Below, piece by piece: positions 1 to 7,806 of a stretch of DNA of 33,327 bases. The notes under the pieces are model-generated. The model was not told where the DNA came from and did not search any database. It saw only the letters and a program-made list of their open reading frames with translations. The stretch is from Candidatus Aminicenantota bacterium. GTDB lineage: Bacteria; Acidobacteriota; Aminicenantia; UBA2199. Location of the stretch: the NCBI GenBank assembly GCA_027318645.1, contig DAHVOV010000076.1, forward strand, positions 1 to 33,327, read 5' to 3'. Position 1 is the stretch's first letter. Each line of letters starts with the position of its first letter. The translations under genes and the position numbers were made by a program.

Positions 1-192
1 CCACTTTGTTTTCCCTCTGCCTTTCCCTCGCTCTTCCCTTTCTCTTCCCTGGAGCCTGTAGCAGCTCAGGGAAAGCAGTGGGAAGAGAGAGGGAAGAATG
101 AGAGAAGAGAGAGTGGGAAAAGCCCTGTCAGAACCTTTTTCCCACTCTGTTTTCCCTCTGCCTTTCCCTTTGTTTTCCCTCTCTCTTCCCTG
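1..192. repeat. Pyrimidine-rich low-complexity repeats upstream of sppA
   Basis: The segment is built from degenerate words of the TTTTCCCTCT type. Positions 1-28 recur at 142-169 with one mismatch. A purine-rich block at about 70-120 (GGGAAG, GAGAGAG) is the inverted form of the flanking pyrimidine blocks, so the stretch can fold on itself. No gene is seen; the ORF called here is an artefact of the repeats. Confidence 0.7.
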
Positions 193-224
193 AAGTTCTT
201 AGAACAATTAGGGCCAAAACATAG

Positions 225-230
225 TATAAT
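225..230 (+). promoter_or_regulatory. Probable -10 box of the sppA promoter
   Basis: A perfect TATAAT lies 37 bp before the sppA start. No good -35 hexamer is found 16-18 bp upstream, so the promoter may be weak or activator-dependent. An AAGGAG ribosome binding site follows at normal distance from the ATG. Confidence 0.5.
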
Positions 231-267
231 GTAACTTGCGAAAGGTGGAAATCCAAGGAGATACACT

Positions 268-1956
268 ATGAAACGAGGCGCGCTGATCGCCCTGCTCGTG
301 ATCGTCGTCATCCTGCTGGGCCTGTTCATCCTGGGCGGGTTCATCTACCTGCAGTTCACCCAGGAGCCGTACGTCCCCCAGAAGGCCTACCTGAAGATCG
401 AGATGAGCGGCACCATCCATGAGACCGCCCCGGCGCGGCTGTTCTCGATGGGCGGCGGCGAGCTGACCATCCACGACCTGTGGTACCACCTGGAGCGGGC
501 CGCCCGCGACCCGCGCATCCGCGGCGTCCTGGTGCGCATCGGCTACCTGGACTGCGGCTTCGCCAAGGTCGAGGAGATCGGCCGCCTGCTGCAGCGCTTC
601 GCCGCCAGCAAGAAGCCGGTGGCGGCCTTCATCGTCGATGGCGGGCTGAAGGAGTGCTACCTGGCCTCGTTCGCCGGCAAGGCCGTGATGTTCAAGGGCG
701 GCGCCCTCTCGGTCAGCGGCATCGGCGCCGAGGCCCTGTTCCTCAAGAACACCCTCTCCAAGCTGGGGGTGCAGGCCGACATGTTCCACATCGGCGACTA
801 CAAGACCGCCAGCAACACCTTCACCGAGGAGCGCATGACCCCGGCGCACCGCGAGTCCACCCAGGCGCTCATCGACGACCTGTACCAGGCCGTGATCGCC
901 GGGCTGGCCGCCAACCGCAAGCTCGACGCCGCGAAGGTCCGCGACCTCGTCGACCGCTCGCCCCTGCCCCAGGAGGAGTACGTCAAGGCCGGGCTGGTCG
1001 ACTCGCTGGGCTACGAGGACGACCTGTTCAAGCTGATGCCGGCCACCTTCCCCGAGGTCGATTTCCGCACCTATGCCAAGACCCGCTCGCCGCTGCCGTT
1101 CAGCGGCAGCAAGAAGATCGCCGTCATCTTCGCCGCCGGCGAGATCAACCTGGGCCGCAGCGGCGGCAGCTCGCTGTTCGGCGGCGAGGTCCTGGGCGCC
1201 GACACGCTGGCCGAGCAGCTGCGCAGCGCGCGCAACAACTCGGCGGTGAAGGCGGTGGTGCTGCGCGTAGACAGCCCGGGCGGCTCGGCCGTGGCCTCCG
1301 ACATCATCCTGCGCGAGGCCGAGCTGCTGGCCGCCAAGAAGCCCCTGGTCATCTCCATGTCCGACATGGCCGCCTCGGGCGGATACTGGATCTCGCTGTC
1401 GGCCAGCCGCATCCTCGCCCTGCCCGAGACCATCACCGCCTCGATCGGCGTCATCTCCGGCAAGCTCGTGCTCAAGGGCCTCTACGACAAGATCGGCGTC
1501 ACCAAGGAGATCCTGCGCACCTCGCCGTACGCCGCCATGTACTCCGACTACGAGCCGTTCAGCGAGGCGGAGCGGCAGAAGGTGGTCGCCGACATGCGGC
1601 GCATCTACGACGAGTTCCTGGCCAAGGTGGCGCGCAACCGCAAGATGGACAAGGCGGCGGTGGACCGCATCGCCCAGGGCCGCGTCTGGAGCGGCAGCGC
1701 GGCGCTGCGCCTGAAGCTGGTCGACGCCATGGGCGGCCTGAGCGCGGCCGTGGACGAGGCGCGCAAGCTGGCCCGCATCCCGGCCGGCGAGCGCTACGGC
1801 ATCCGCGTATACCCGCAGAAGAAGTCCTTCTTCGAGATGATCTTCGACATGGCCGGCGCCAGGGCGCGGAACCCCCTCGACGTCAGGGAGCAGCTGCGGG
1901 CCTACCAGAACTATTTTCCGGCGCTGGCATTGCCTTTTGCCCTCAGGTGCTTTTAA
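268..1956 (+). CDS. sppA: Signal peptide peptidase SppA, long (67K) type
   Basis: Membrane-bound serine protease that degrades signal peptides left after secretion; it acts at the inner membrane with its active site facing the periplasm. The 562 residues start with one membrane anchor (about 5-28), followed by two tandem S49 peptidase domains, as in the E. coli-type enzyme. The candidate catalytic lysine is K179 in GDYKTASNTF of the N-terminal domain, and the nucleophile is S370 in MAASGGYW of the C-terminal domain, matching the Lys/Ser dyad split between the two halves. DSPGGS at about 335 is another family signature. The ATG is supported by AAGGAG nine bases upstream. The gene stands alone between repeat-rich spacers. 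The last residues (ALPFALRCF) look unusual and may have been altered by the repeats behind them. Confidence 0.95.
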   Translation: MKRGALIALLVIVVILLGLFILGGFIYLQFTQEPYVPQKAYLKIEMSGTIHETAPARLFSMGGGELTIHDLWYHLERAARDPRIRGVLVRIGYLDCGFAKVEEIGRLLQRFAASKKPVAAFIVDGGLKECYLASFAGKAVMFKGGALSVSGIGAEALFLKNTLSKLGVQADMFHIGDYKTASNTFTEERMTPAHRESTQALIDDLYQAVIAGLAANRKLDAAKVRDLVDRSPLPQEEYVKAGLVDSLGYEDDLFKLMPATFPEVDFRTYAKTRSPLPFSGSKKIAVIFAAGEINLGRSGGSSLFGGEVLGADTLAEQLRSARNNSAVKAVVLRVDSPGGSAVASDIILREAELLAAKKPLVISMSDMAASGGYWISLSASRILALPETITASIGVISGKLVLKGLYDKIGVTKEILRTSPYAAMYSDYEPFSEAERQKVVADMRRIYDEFLAKVARNRKMDKAAVDRIAQGRVWSGSAALRLKLVDAMGGLSAAVDEARKLARIPAGERYGIRVYPQKKSFFEMIFDMAGARARNPLDVREQLRAYQNYFPALALPFALRCF

Positions 1957-1998
1957 AAACGATCACCTGAACGAGTCCCGGCCGGAACAAATCGAGTT

Positions 1999-2207
1999 AT
2001 AACTAGTCAGCGGCTTACAGTCCGACGGTCCTTCAAGGTTCCACCAGAAAAGAAAATAGCTCTAGAACTGTTCGGTGGCTTTCAGTACGACGGTCCTTCG
2101 AGGTTCCACGTTCCATGTACCACGTTCCATGTTAAAGCACTTCTCTCTGTTAGGCTTTCAACGTGGCACTTGGTACGTGGTACGTGGAACCTCGACGGAC
2201 TGTGAGA
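1999..2207. repeat. Three copies of the 44-bp dispersed element with CGTGGWA heptads
   Basis: Two minus-oriented copies lie at about 1999-2042 and 2071-2106; the second runs into CCACGTT/CCATGTA heptads at 2106, 2113, 2120 and 2127. A plus-oriented partial copy (CGTGG heptads, then GGAACCTCGACGGAC) lies at 2156-2207. The copies face each other and could form a large hairpin after sppA and after the minus-strand operon. The same element recurs at 16.1, 16.6 and 21.9 kb. The 270-bp gap holds no gene. Confidence 0.8.
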
Positions 2208-2226
2208 TTTTTTACTTCTGCGAGCC

Positions 2227-2790
2227 CTAGTCCCAGCGCAGGTCGTACTCCGACAGCGGCTGGAAGTTGGTCAGCGACTTGACGATATCCACCTTCACGT
2301 TCTTGCCGCCGGCGATCTCCAGCGAGCGCTCCATCCAGCCGCAGATGCGGAACTCGGTGGTCTTGTCCAGCTCGGGGAAATGGGAGATGCGCACGATGCA
2401 GTGGTTGGTGTCGCTCAGCGGCACGCTGATGGCGCAGGGGCGGTAGTAGGAGCCGAGGTACTCGCCGGCCTTCTCGACCAGGGTGCTGGTCTTGGGGATC
2501 TTGACCAGGATCTTCAGCAGGCCGTGGAAGCGGTTGTCGGCGCTCATGCGGCCGAACTCCCAGGAGGCCTTCTTCAGGTCCCAGTCGTAGAACAGCTGGG
2601 CGATGTTGGCCATGGGCTCGATCAGTATCTCCTTCAGCGGGAACCAGGCCTCGGGGTTGATCTCGGAGCCGTAGACCCGGCGCGCGGCCGGCGAGATCAG
2701 CTCCAGCCACTTCTTCAGCCCGTACTGGCCGAACTTCTCCAGAATCATCTTCGGTGTCGACGCGATGATCACGCCCTTGACTTCGGTCAT
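2227..2790 (-). CDS. Conserved-looking hypothetical protein (187 aa)
   Basis: Not recognised with confidence. The soluble 187-residue protein has no signal peptide or membrane segment. It has a helical N-terminal half (ILEKFGQYGLKKWLELI, then a stretch containing WFPLKEIL) and a more beta-like C-terminal half (FRICGWMERSLEIAGG). This outline resembles myxobacterial DUF2378-type and V4R/heme-NO-binding-like small proteins, but that is a weak impression. The ATG is chosen because a strong GGAGGAGGAG precedes it; the longer ORF in the track crosses folE. It is the last gene of a minus-strand operon, 41 bp after folE, and is probably co-transcribed with larC and folE. Confidence 0.75.
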   Translation of the reverse strand: MTEVKGVIIASTPKMILEKFGQYGLKKWLELISPAARRVYGSEINPEAWFPLKEILIEPMANIAQLFYDWDLKKASWEFGRMSADNRFHGLLKILVKIPKTSTLVEKAGEYLGSYYRPCAISVPLSDTNHCIVRISHFPELDKTTEFRICGWMERSLEIAGGKNVKVDIVKSLTNFQPLSEYDLRWD

Positions 2791-2831
2791 GCCTCCTCCT
2801 CCACGATCGTTTCCGTACGCATGGGACCCGC

Positions 2832-3410
2832 TCAGCGGCTTTCCGGGTTCATCAGCAGCGACATGGCCTCCTGGCGCGGCCCGAGGTTCTCGCGGAACAC
2901 GCCGCGCACCGCCGAGGTGATCGTCAGCGAGCCCGGCTTCTTGGCGCCGCGCATGCTCATGCACAGGTGCTCGGCCTTGATCACCACCATCACGCCCATG
3001 GGGTCGAGGGCCTGCACCAGGTAGTCGGCGATCTGCTTGGTCAGGCGCTCCTGCAGCTGCAGGCGCCTGGCCAGGTAGTCGACCAGGTGGGCCAGGTTGT
3101 TCAGGCCGATGATGCGCCCCTTGCGCGGGATGTAGGCGATGCTGGCCTTGCCCGAGAAGGGGAGCAGGTGATGCTCGCACATGGAATAGATGGGGATGTC
3201 CTTCAGGATCACCATCTCGTCGTGCTTTTCCTCGGTGAGGCAGCGGAGGAAGTCGGCCGGCTCCTGGCCGGTGCCGGCCAGGACCTCGGCGAACATCTCC
3301 GCCGCCCGGCGCGGCGTCTCGCGCAGCCGCTCGGACGCCGGGTCCTCGCCGATGCCCTCGAGGATCGCCGCCACGCCGCGCTTAATCTTTTCCAGGTCCA
3401 TGTTCCTCAT
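2832..3410 (-). CDS. folE: GTP cyclohydrolase I (type IA)
   Basis: Converts GTP to 7,8-dihydroneopterin triphosphate, the first step of tetrahydrofolate and other pterin synthesis, in the cytoplasm. At 192 residues it has full family length. The zinc ligands are visible as C78 and H81 in MCEHHLLPF and C150 in EHLCMSMRG, and the family stretch RLQLQERLTKQI is present. The start is ambiguous: the ATG at 3410 overlaps larC by 29 bp, while an ATG three codons later has GAGG very close. Either way the gene overlaps the larC 3' end, which implies translational coupling. No other folate gene is nearby. Confidence 0.95.
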   Translation of the reverse strand: MRNMDLEKIKRGVAAILEGIGEDPASERLRETPRRAAEMFAEVLAGTGQEPADFLRCLTEEKHDEMVILKDIPIYSMCEHHLLPFSGKASIAYIPRKGRIIGLNNLAHLVDYLARRLQLQERLTKQIADYLVQALDPMGVMVVIKAEHLCMSMRGAKKPGSLTITSAVRGVFRENLGPRQEAMSLLMNPESR

Positions 3411-4566
3411 GAATGACCCCCAGCACCATGCGCAGGGCCTCCTTGGCCGGCAGCCCCAGGGCGTCGGCCAGGCGGCGGACGTCGTCGAACTCGGGCTTGA
3501 CGTTGGCCGTGCGCCCCTGGAAGGCGGCCGTCTTGAAGCGCACGTCGACGCCGGCCAAGCGCACGCTGCGCGTCTCGCGCGGCAGCACGACGCGGTCGGA
3601 CAGGCGCTGGCGCAGGCCGATGGCCGAGGTCTCGGCGAAGACGGCCCCGACCACCGCCTCGCGCGCCTCGGGTGCGCAGAGCGCCGTCAGCTGGAACCCC
3701 GGGCGCCCCTTCTTCATCAGCCCCGGGGCGACGAACACGTCCAGGGCGCCGGCCTGGACGATGCGCTCGGCGGCGTGGGCGAGCAGCTCGGGGCTGAGGT
3801 CGTCCAGGAAGCACTCCAGCACCCACACGCCGTCGGCGGCCGGCGCCGCGTCGCGCTCCTCCAGGACGGCGCGCAGCAGGTTGGGGATAGCGGGGAACGT
3901 CTTGTGGCCGCAGCCGCTTCCCGTGCGCAGCGGGCGGGCGGTGCGCCCGGGGCCGGCCTGGCGGCCGAAGGTGGTCAGGATGGCCGCCGCCGTCGGCGTG
4001 AGCAACTCGTCCTCGATCTCGCCGGCGCGGCAGGCCAGCCCCTGGACCATGCGCAGCACGGCCGGCGGCGGCACCGGCAGCACGCCGTGGCGGGTGCGCA
4101 CGCTGCCGAAGCCGGTCACCAGGGTGGTGAACACGATGGGGCAGCGCTCCAGCTTCTCCCACAGCCAGCAGAAGCCCAGGATGTCGACCAGCGAGTCGGC
4201 GGCGCCCACCTCGTGCAGGTGGACGTGGCGCAGCTCCTCGCCGTGCACGGCGGCCTCGGCGGAGAAGATGGTCTGGAAGACGAGGGCGGCGTCGGCGCGC
4301 ACGCGCGGCGACAGCGGGACGGCGGCGAGGAAGGCCTCGATCTCGGGCCAGGTGACGGCCTGGGCCGCCGGCGGCGCCTCGACGGTGACCTGCCGGCAGC
4401 GCAGGTGGCTGCGCTCGACGTCGGCGACCGTCACGCGCACGTCCAGGCCGATGGCCTCGAAGGTCCGCTTGAACTCGGCGCCGCAGTCGAGCAGGTCGAT
4501 GAGCGAGGCCAGGATCATGTCCCCCGATGCCCCGCATTCGGTCTGGAAGAGCAGCTCGCGCGCCAT
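3382..4566 (-). CDS. larC: Nickel-pincer cofactor biosynthesis protein LarC
   Basis: LarC-family (DUF111) cyclometallase that inserts nickel into pyridinium-3,5-bisthiocarboxylic acid mononucleotide, the cofactor of lactate racemase and related isomerases. Visible family marks are the N-terminal CGASGDMILASL, the histidine-rich HVHLHEVGAADSLVDILG, and ELLTPTAAAIL in the middle. It is one uninterrupted 394-residue ORF, unlike lactobacilli where larC1 and larC2 are joined by a frameshift. The start at 4566 gives MARELLF; upstream codons in the track are spacer. A TTGACG-17 bp-TATAAC promoter ends only six bases before this ATG and no Shine-Dalgarno is present, so the mRNA is probably leaderless. 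larB, larE and larA are not in this window. Confidence 0.93.
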   Translation of the reverse strand: MARELLFQTECGASGDMILASLIDLLDCGAEFKRTFEAIGLDVRVTVADVERSHLRCRQVTVEAPPAAQAVTWPEIEAFLAAVPLSPRVRADAALVFQTIFSAEAAVHGEELRHVHLHEVGAADSLVDILGFCWLWEKLERCPIVFTTLVTGFGSVRTRHGVLPVPPPAVLRMVQGLACRAGEIEDELLTPTAAAILTTFGRQAGPGRTARPLRTGSGCGHKTFPAIPNLLRAVLEERDAAPAADGVWVLECFLDDLSPELLAHAAERIVQAGALDVFVAPGLMKKGRPGFQLTALCAPEAREAVVGAVFAETSAIGLRQRLSDRVVLPRETRSVRLAGVDVRFKTAAFQGRTANVKPEFDDVRRLADALGLPAKEALRMVLGVIHEEHGPGKD

Positions 4567-4572
4567 GGCGCC

Positions 4573-4601
4573 GTTATACCCGATTGCGCCCGGGCCGTCA
4601 A
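4573..4601 (-). promoter_or_regulatory. larC promoter, predicted leaderless
   Basis: On the minus strand TTGACG (4601-4596), a 17-bp spacer and TATAAC (4578-4573) form a near-consensus sigma70 promoter. The -10 box ends six bases before the larC ATG, so transcription should start at or next to the A of the start codon. Confidence 0.75.
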
Positions 4602-4610
4602 GCGCCCGGC

Positions 4611-4640
4611 TTGACGGCGGCGGAGCGCTTCGTGTATAAC
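4611..4640 (+). promoter_or_regulatory. pgi promoter, divergent from larC
   Basis: TTGACG, 18 bp, TATAAC reads toward pgi. The two divergent -35 boxes are nine bases apart. The transcript would have a very short leader carrying GGAGGAAG just before the pgi ATG. Confidence 0.7.
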
Positions 4641-4657
4641 CCTGGCGGAGGAAGCGC

Positions 4658-6304
4658 ATGAACCGCCAGCCCCGGCCGACCCTGCCCGAGTGGCAGGCCC
4701 TGGAACGCCACGCGGCCGAGCTGCACCCGCGCCGCCTGCGCGACCTGTTCGCCGCCGATCCCGGCCGCGGCGCCCGGCTGGCGCTGCGCGCCGAGGGCTT
4801 CTACGCCGATTATTCCAAGAACCGGGTCACCGACGAGACCCTGGCCCTGCTGTTCCGGCTGGCCGCCGCCTGCGGCCTGGCGGCCGAGACGCGGCGCCTC
4901 TTCGCCGGCGAGGCGGTCAACGAGACCGAGGGGCGGCCGGCGCTGCACTGGGCCCTGCGCGACCTCTCCGCGGCGGCGCTGCCGGTCGCCGGCGAGGACG
5001 TCATGCCGCGCATCCGCGACGTGCGCGAGCGCATGGCCGCCGCCGCCGGCCGCCTGCGCGCGGGCCAGTGGCTCGGCCACTCGGGCCGGCCCATCCGCCG
5101 CCTGGTGCATGTCGGCATCGGCGGCTCCGACCTGGGCCCGCGCATGGCCTGCGCGGCGCTGCGCTTCTTCTCCCAGGGCGGGCCGCGGATCGACTTCGTC
5201 TCCAACCTCGATCCCGGCCAGATGGGGGAGACGCTGCGCCCGCTGGCGCCGGAGGAGACGCTGTTCATCCTGGCCTCCAAGACCTTCACCACCCAGGAGA
5301 CCCTGGCCAACGCCGCCTGCGCCCGCGACTGGCTACTGGGGCGCTTCCCGGACCGGGCGGCGCTGGCGCGCCATGTCGTCACCGTGACCGCCAATCCCCA
5401 GGCGGCCCGCGACTGGGGTGTCGCCGCCGAGAACGTGTTCGAGTTCTGGGACTGGGTGGGCGGGCGCTTCTCGCTGCCCTCGGCGGTCGGCCTGCCGCTG
5501 ATGGCGGCCATCGGCGCCGAGCGTTTCCTGGAGCTGCTGCGCGGCTACGAGTCGATGGACCGCCACTTCCGCAGCGCGCCGCCGGAGGCCAACCTGCCGC
5601 TGCTGCTGGCCCTGCTCGGCGTCTGGAACGCCGTCTTCCTGGGGCTTCCCGCCCACGCCGTGCTGCCGTACAGCTATGCCCTGCGCCTGCTGCCCGCCTT
5701 CCTGCAGCAGCTGGAGATGGAGTCCAACGGCAAGGGCGTCGACCGCCAGGGCCGGGCCGTCGGCTACGCCACGGCGCCGGTGCTGTGGGGCGGGCCCGGG
5801 ACCGACGGGCAGCACGCCTTCTTCCAGCTGCTGCACCAGGGGACGCCGGCGGTCTCCTGCGACTTCATCGGCTTCCGCCGCTCGCTGGACCCCTTCGCCG
5901 ACCACCACGAGCAGCTCCTGGCCAACCTGTTCGCCCAGTCGCAGGCGCTGGCGTTCGGCCGCGACCGCGAGGAGCTGGCCCGCGACAAGGTCCCTGCGGC
6001 GCAGCGCCCGTTCCGCGCCTTCCCCGGCGACCGCATCAGCACCACCATCCTGGCCGACGAGCTCACCCCCGGGACGCTGGGCCGGCTGATCGCCCTCTAC
6101 GAGCACAAGGTCTTCGCCCAGGGGGTGATCTGGAACATCGACTCCTTCGACCAGTGGGGCGTGGAGCTGGGCAAGACGATCGCCGCCCGCCTGCTGCCCA
6201 AGGTCAAGGGCGAGGCGGACCCGGGCGACGAGGACAGCTCGACGCAGGCCCTGATCCAGTTCTGCCGCGAACCAGGCGGCAGTGAAAGAGACCGAGGAAA
6301 GTGA
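4658..6304 (+). CDS. pgi: Glucose-6-phosphate isomerase
   Basis: Interconverts glucose 6-phosphate and fructose 6-phosphate in glycolysis and gluconeogenesis, in the cytoplasm. The 548-residue protein has full length for the long bacterial type. Substrate-loop motifs VGIGGSDLGPRM (about 152) and SKTFTTQET (about 208), then GGRFSLPSAVG (268), are present. The expected catalytic residues are visible: E355 in MESNGK, H386 in GTDGQHAF and K506 in GVELGKT. The ATG at 4658 follows GGAGGAAG. The C-terminal end is odd: the last codons and the TGA stop already lie inside the GTGAAAGAG repeat array that fills the following spacer, so the original 3' end may have been replaced. Confidence 0.97.
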   Translation: MNRQPRPTLPEWQALERHAAELHPRRLRDLFAADPGRGARLALRAEGFYADYSKNRVTDETLALLFRLAAACGLAAETRRLFAGEAVNETEGRPALHWALRDLSAAALPVAGEDVMPRIRDVRERMAAAAGRLRAGQWLGHSGRPIRRLVHVGIGGSDLGPRMACAALRFFSQGGPRIDFVSNLDPGQMGETLRPLAPEETLFILASKTFTTQETLANAACARDWLLGRFPDRAALARHVVTVTANPQAARDWGVAAENVFEFWDWVGGRFSLPSAVGLPLMAAIGAERFLELLRGYESMDRHFRSAPPEANLPLLLALLGVWNAVFLGLPAHAVLPYSYALRLLPAFLQQLEMESNGKGVDRQGRAVGYATAPVLWGGPGTDGQHAFFQLLHQGTPAVSCDFIGFRRSLDPFADHHEQLLANLFAQSQALAFGRDREELARDKVPAAQRPFRAFPGDRISTTILADELTPGTLGRLIALYEHKVFAQGVIWNIDSFDQWGVELGKTIAARLLPKVKGEADPGDEDSSTQALIQFCREPGGSERDRGK

Positions 6305-6882
6305 AAAGTGAAAGAGTCTTGCCGATAAAAGTGAAAGAGGCTGAGGAGCGTGAAAGAGCCGCATGGCGGGCATTAGCAGCAGAAGTTTTACTTTTGGGCG
6401 TTTGCAGATCTGTCCAAAATAACTTTTAAGAAGACGGTTGCAGCGGGTAGGACTAAAGCACCAATTTCCAAGCACCAAATTCCAAATAAGCTCCAAATTC
6501 CAATAATCAAATGACCCAAACCAAGAGCAAACGCAATCGTGAATGAAATTACGGCACTGGAATCGTACTCGATCCTGGGAAGGTATGATTTCGGTTGAAT
6601 GCTTTGGTTTAGGTCATTGGAATTTGGAACTTGGGATTTGTTTGGGATTTGGTGCTTGGAGCTTGGTATTTTAGTCTTACGAGCACCAGACCTCGTTTGA
6701 AAAACCGGAGGGAATGGCCTCGAAACCTTTTACGGATCAAGCTGTCTGTCCAAAAAGCGATTTATTTTGGACAGCAATGGGGCGTTTGATATTCTGACAG
6801 GCCAGGCTCTTTCACTATTCACTTTTCACTCTTCACCATTCTTTTCCTGACATGCCAGACTCTTTCACTTTTCACTATTCAC
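6281..6882. repeat. Nested (concentric) inverted repeats of heptameric words
   Basis: This stretch holds no gene. The outer layer is GTGAAAGAG words on the left (6281-6358) and the complementary TTCAC words on the right, at exact 7-bp steps (6811, 6818, 6825, 6832 and 6864, 6871, 6878). The middle layer is an exact 13-bp pair, CTGTCCAAAATAA (6410-6422) and TTATTTTGGACAG (6762-6774). The inner layer is about 70 bp of CCAA heptads (6451-6521) mirrored by TTGG heptads (6606-6676), each with one 11-bp step. The centre, 6522-6605, is unrepeated. All layers share nearly the same centre. Confidence 0.85.
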
Positions 6883-6902
6883 TTTTTCTTTTGGCCGCGT
6901 CT

Positions 6903-6911
6903 TGCTATAAT
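6903..6911 (+). promoter_or_regulatory. Extended -10 promoter of the UbiA-family gene, predicted leaderless
   Basis: TGCTATAAT is an extended -10 box. It ends six bases before the ATG at 6918, there is no Shine-Dalgarno between them, and no clear -35 is seen. Transcription should start at about the start codon. Confidence 0.65.
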
Positions 6912-6917
6912 GCTTCA

Positions 6918-7799
6918 ATGGCGATGCTGAAATACTTCCTGGTCTCCCTGCGGCCCAAGCAATGGGTGAAGAACGTCTTCATCTTCGCGCCGATGATCTT
7001 CTCCCTGCACATGTTCCAGCCGGCCTACATCTGGCGCAGCCTGCTGGCCTTCCTGCTCTTCAGCCTGGTCACCGGCGCCATCTACGTCCTCAACGACATC
7101 CTCGACCGCGAGAAGGACCGCCTGCACCCGGTGAAGAAGGAGCGGCCCATCGCCGCTGGCCGGCTGCGACCGGGCACGGCGCTGGCCGGGGCGGCGGTGC
7201 TCCTCGCCGTCGTGCTGGCCGTCATCCTCCGCTTCGACCGCGGCTTCTTCCTCATCACCGCCTTCTACGCCGGGCTCAACGTCCTCTACTCGCTCCTGCT
7301 GAAGCGGGTGGTCATCATCGACATCATGATCATCGCCCTGGGCTTCGTGCTGCGGGTCATGATCGGCGGCGCCGTCAACGACATCCTCCTCTACCCCTGG
7401 ATCCTCATCTCCACCTTCCTGCTGGCCGTCTTCCTGGCCCTGATCAAGCGCCGCCAGGAGCTGCTGAAGGTGCAGGAGCTGCACCCCGAGCCGGTCACGC
7501 GCAAGACGCTGGAGAGCTACACCGTCGCCCTGCTCGACCAGATGATCAGCATCGCCACCGCCACCACCCTCATCTCCTACATCATCTACGTCCTGTCCCC
7601 CGACGTGCAGCAGAAGTTCGGCACCAACAACCTGTACTTCACGGTCCCCTTCGTCATCTTCGGCATCTTCCGCTACCTGTACCTGGCCTACGCCCGCGGC
7701 GAGGGGGAAAGCCCGTCCGACATCGTCATCGGCGACCTGCCCTTCGCCCTCAACCTGGTCCTCTGGGTCGGCGTCTTCATCCTGCTGGTGATCCACTGA
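6918..7799 (+). CDS. UbiA-family prenyltransferase, decaprenyl-phosphate phosphoribosyltransferase-like
   Basis: Integral inner-membrane enzyme of the UbiA superfamily, 293 residues with about eight or nine hydrophobic segments. The N-terminal RPKQWVKNVFIFAP is typical of the subgroup that transfers phosphoribose onto polyprenyl phosphate rather than prenylating quinones. The metal-binding motif NDILDREKD lies at 59-67 and a second acidic site, D135, in VVIIDIMI. The likely role is to supply a lipid-linked sugar for envelope glycans; the neighbouring LPS genes agree. The start at 6918 is preferred because the ORF upstream runs through the TTTTCAC repeat array and an extended -10 box ends six bases before this ATG. 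The next gene follows after seven bases, so the two are co-transcribed. The exact acceptor cannot be read from the sequence. Confidence 0.88.
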   Translation: MAMLKYFLVSLRPKQWVKNVFIFAPMIFSLHMFQPAYIWRSLLAFLLFSLVTGAIYVLNDILDREKDRLHPVKKERPIAAGRLRPGTALAGAAVLLAVVLAVILRFDRGFFLITAFYAGLNVLYSLLLKRVVIIDIMIIALGFVLRVMIGGAVNDILLYPWILISTFLLAVFLALIKRRQELLKVQELHPEPVTRKTLESYTVALLDQMISIATATTLISYIIYVLSPDVQQKFGTNNLYFTVPFVIFGIFRYLYLAYARGEGESPSDIVIGDLPFALNLVLWVGVFILLVIH

Positions 7800-7806
7800 G
7801 GCGCCG

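Noticed and set aside
480-1970. 496-aa plus-strand ORF in the sppA region
   Set aside because: It is an Arg/Pro/Gly-rich shadow of sppA caused by high GC at third positions; the sppA frame carries all motifs.
4566-4659. Longer LarC start upstream of 4566
   Set aside because: The extra 31 residues cover the divergent promoter region and do not resemble the family N-terminus, which begins at MARELLFQTECGASGD.
4690-6285. 531-aa ORF inside pgi
   Set aside because: Shadow frame with a biased Arg/Ala/Pro composition and no start signal; pgi is certain.
6852-6917. Upstream ATG giving a longer UbiA-family protein
   Set aside because: The added 22 residues come from the TTTTCAC heptad array, and the promoter -10 box would lie inside the gene.
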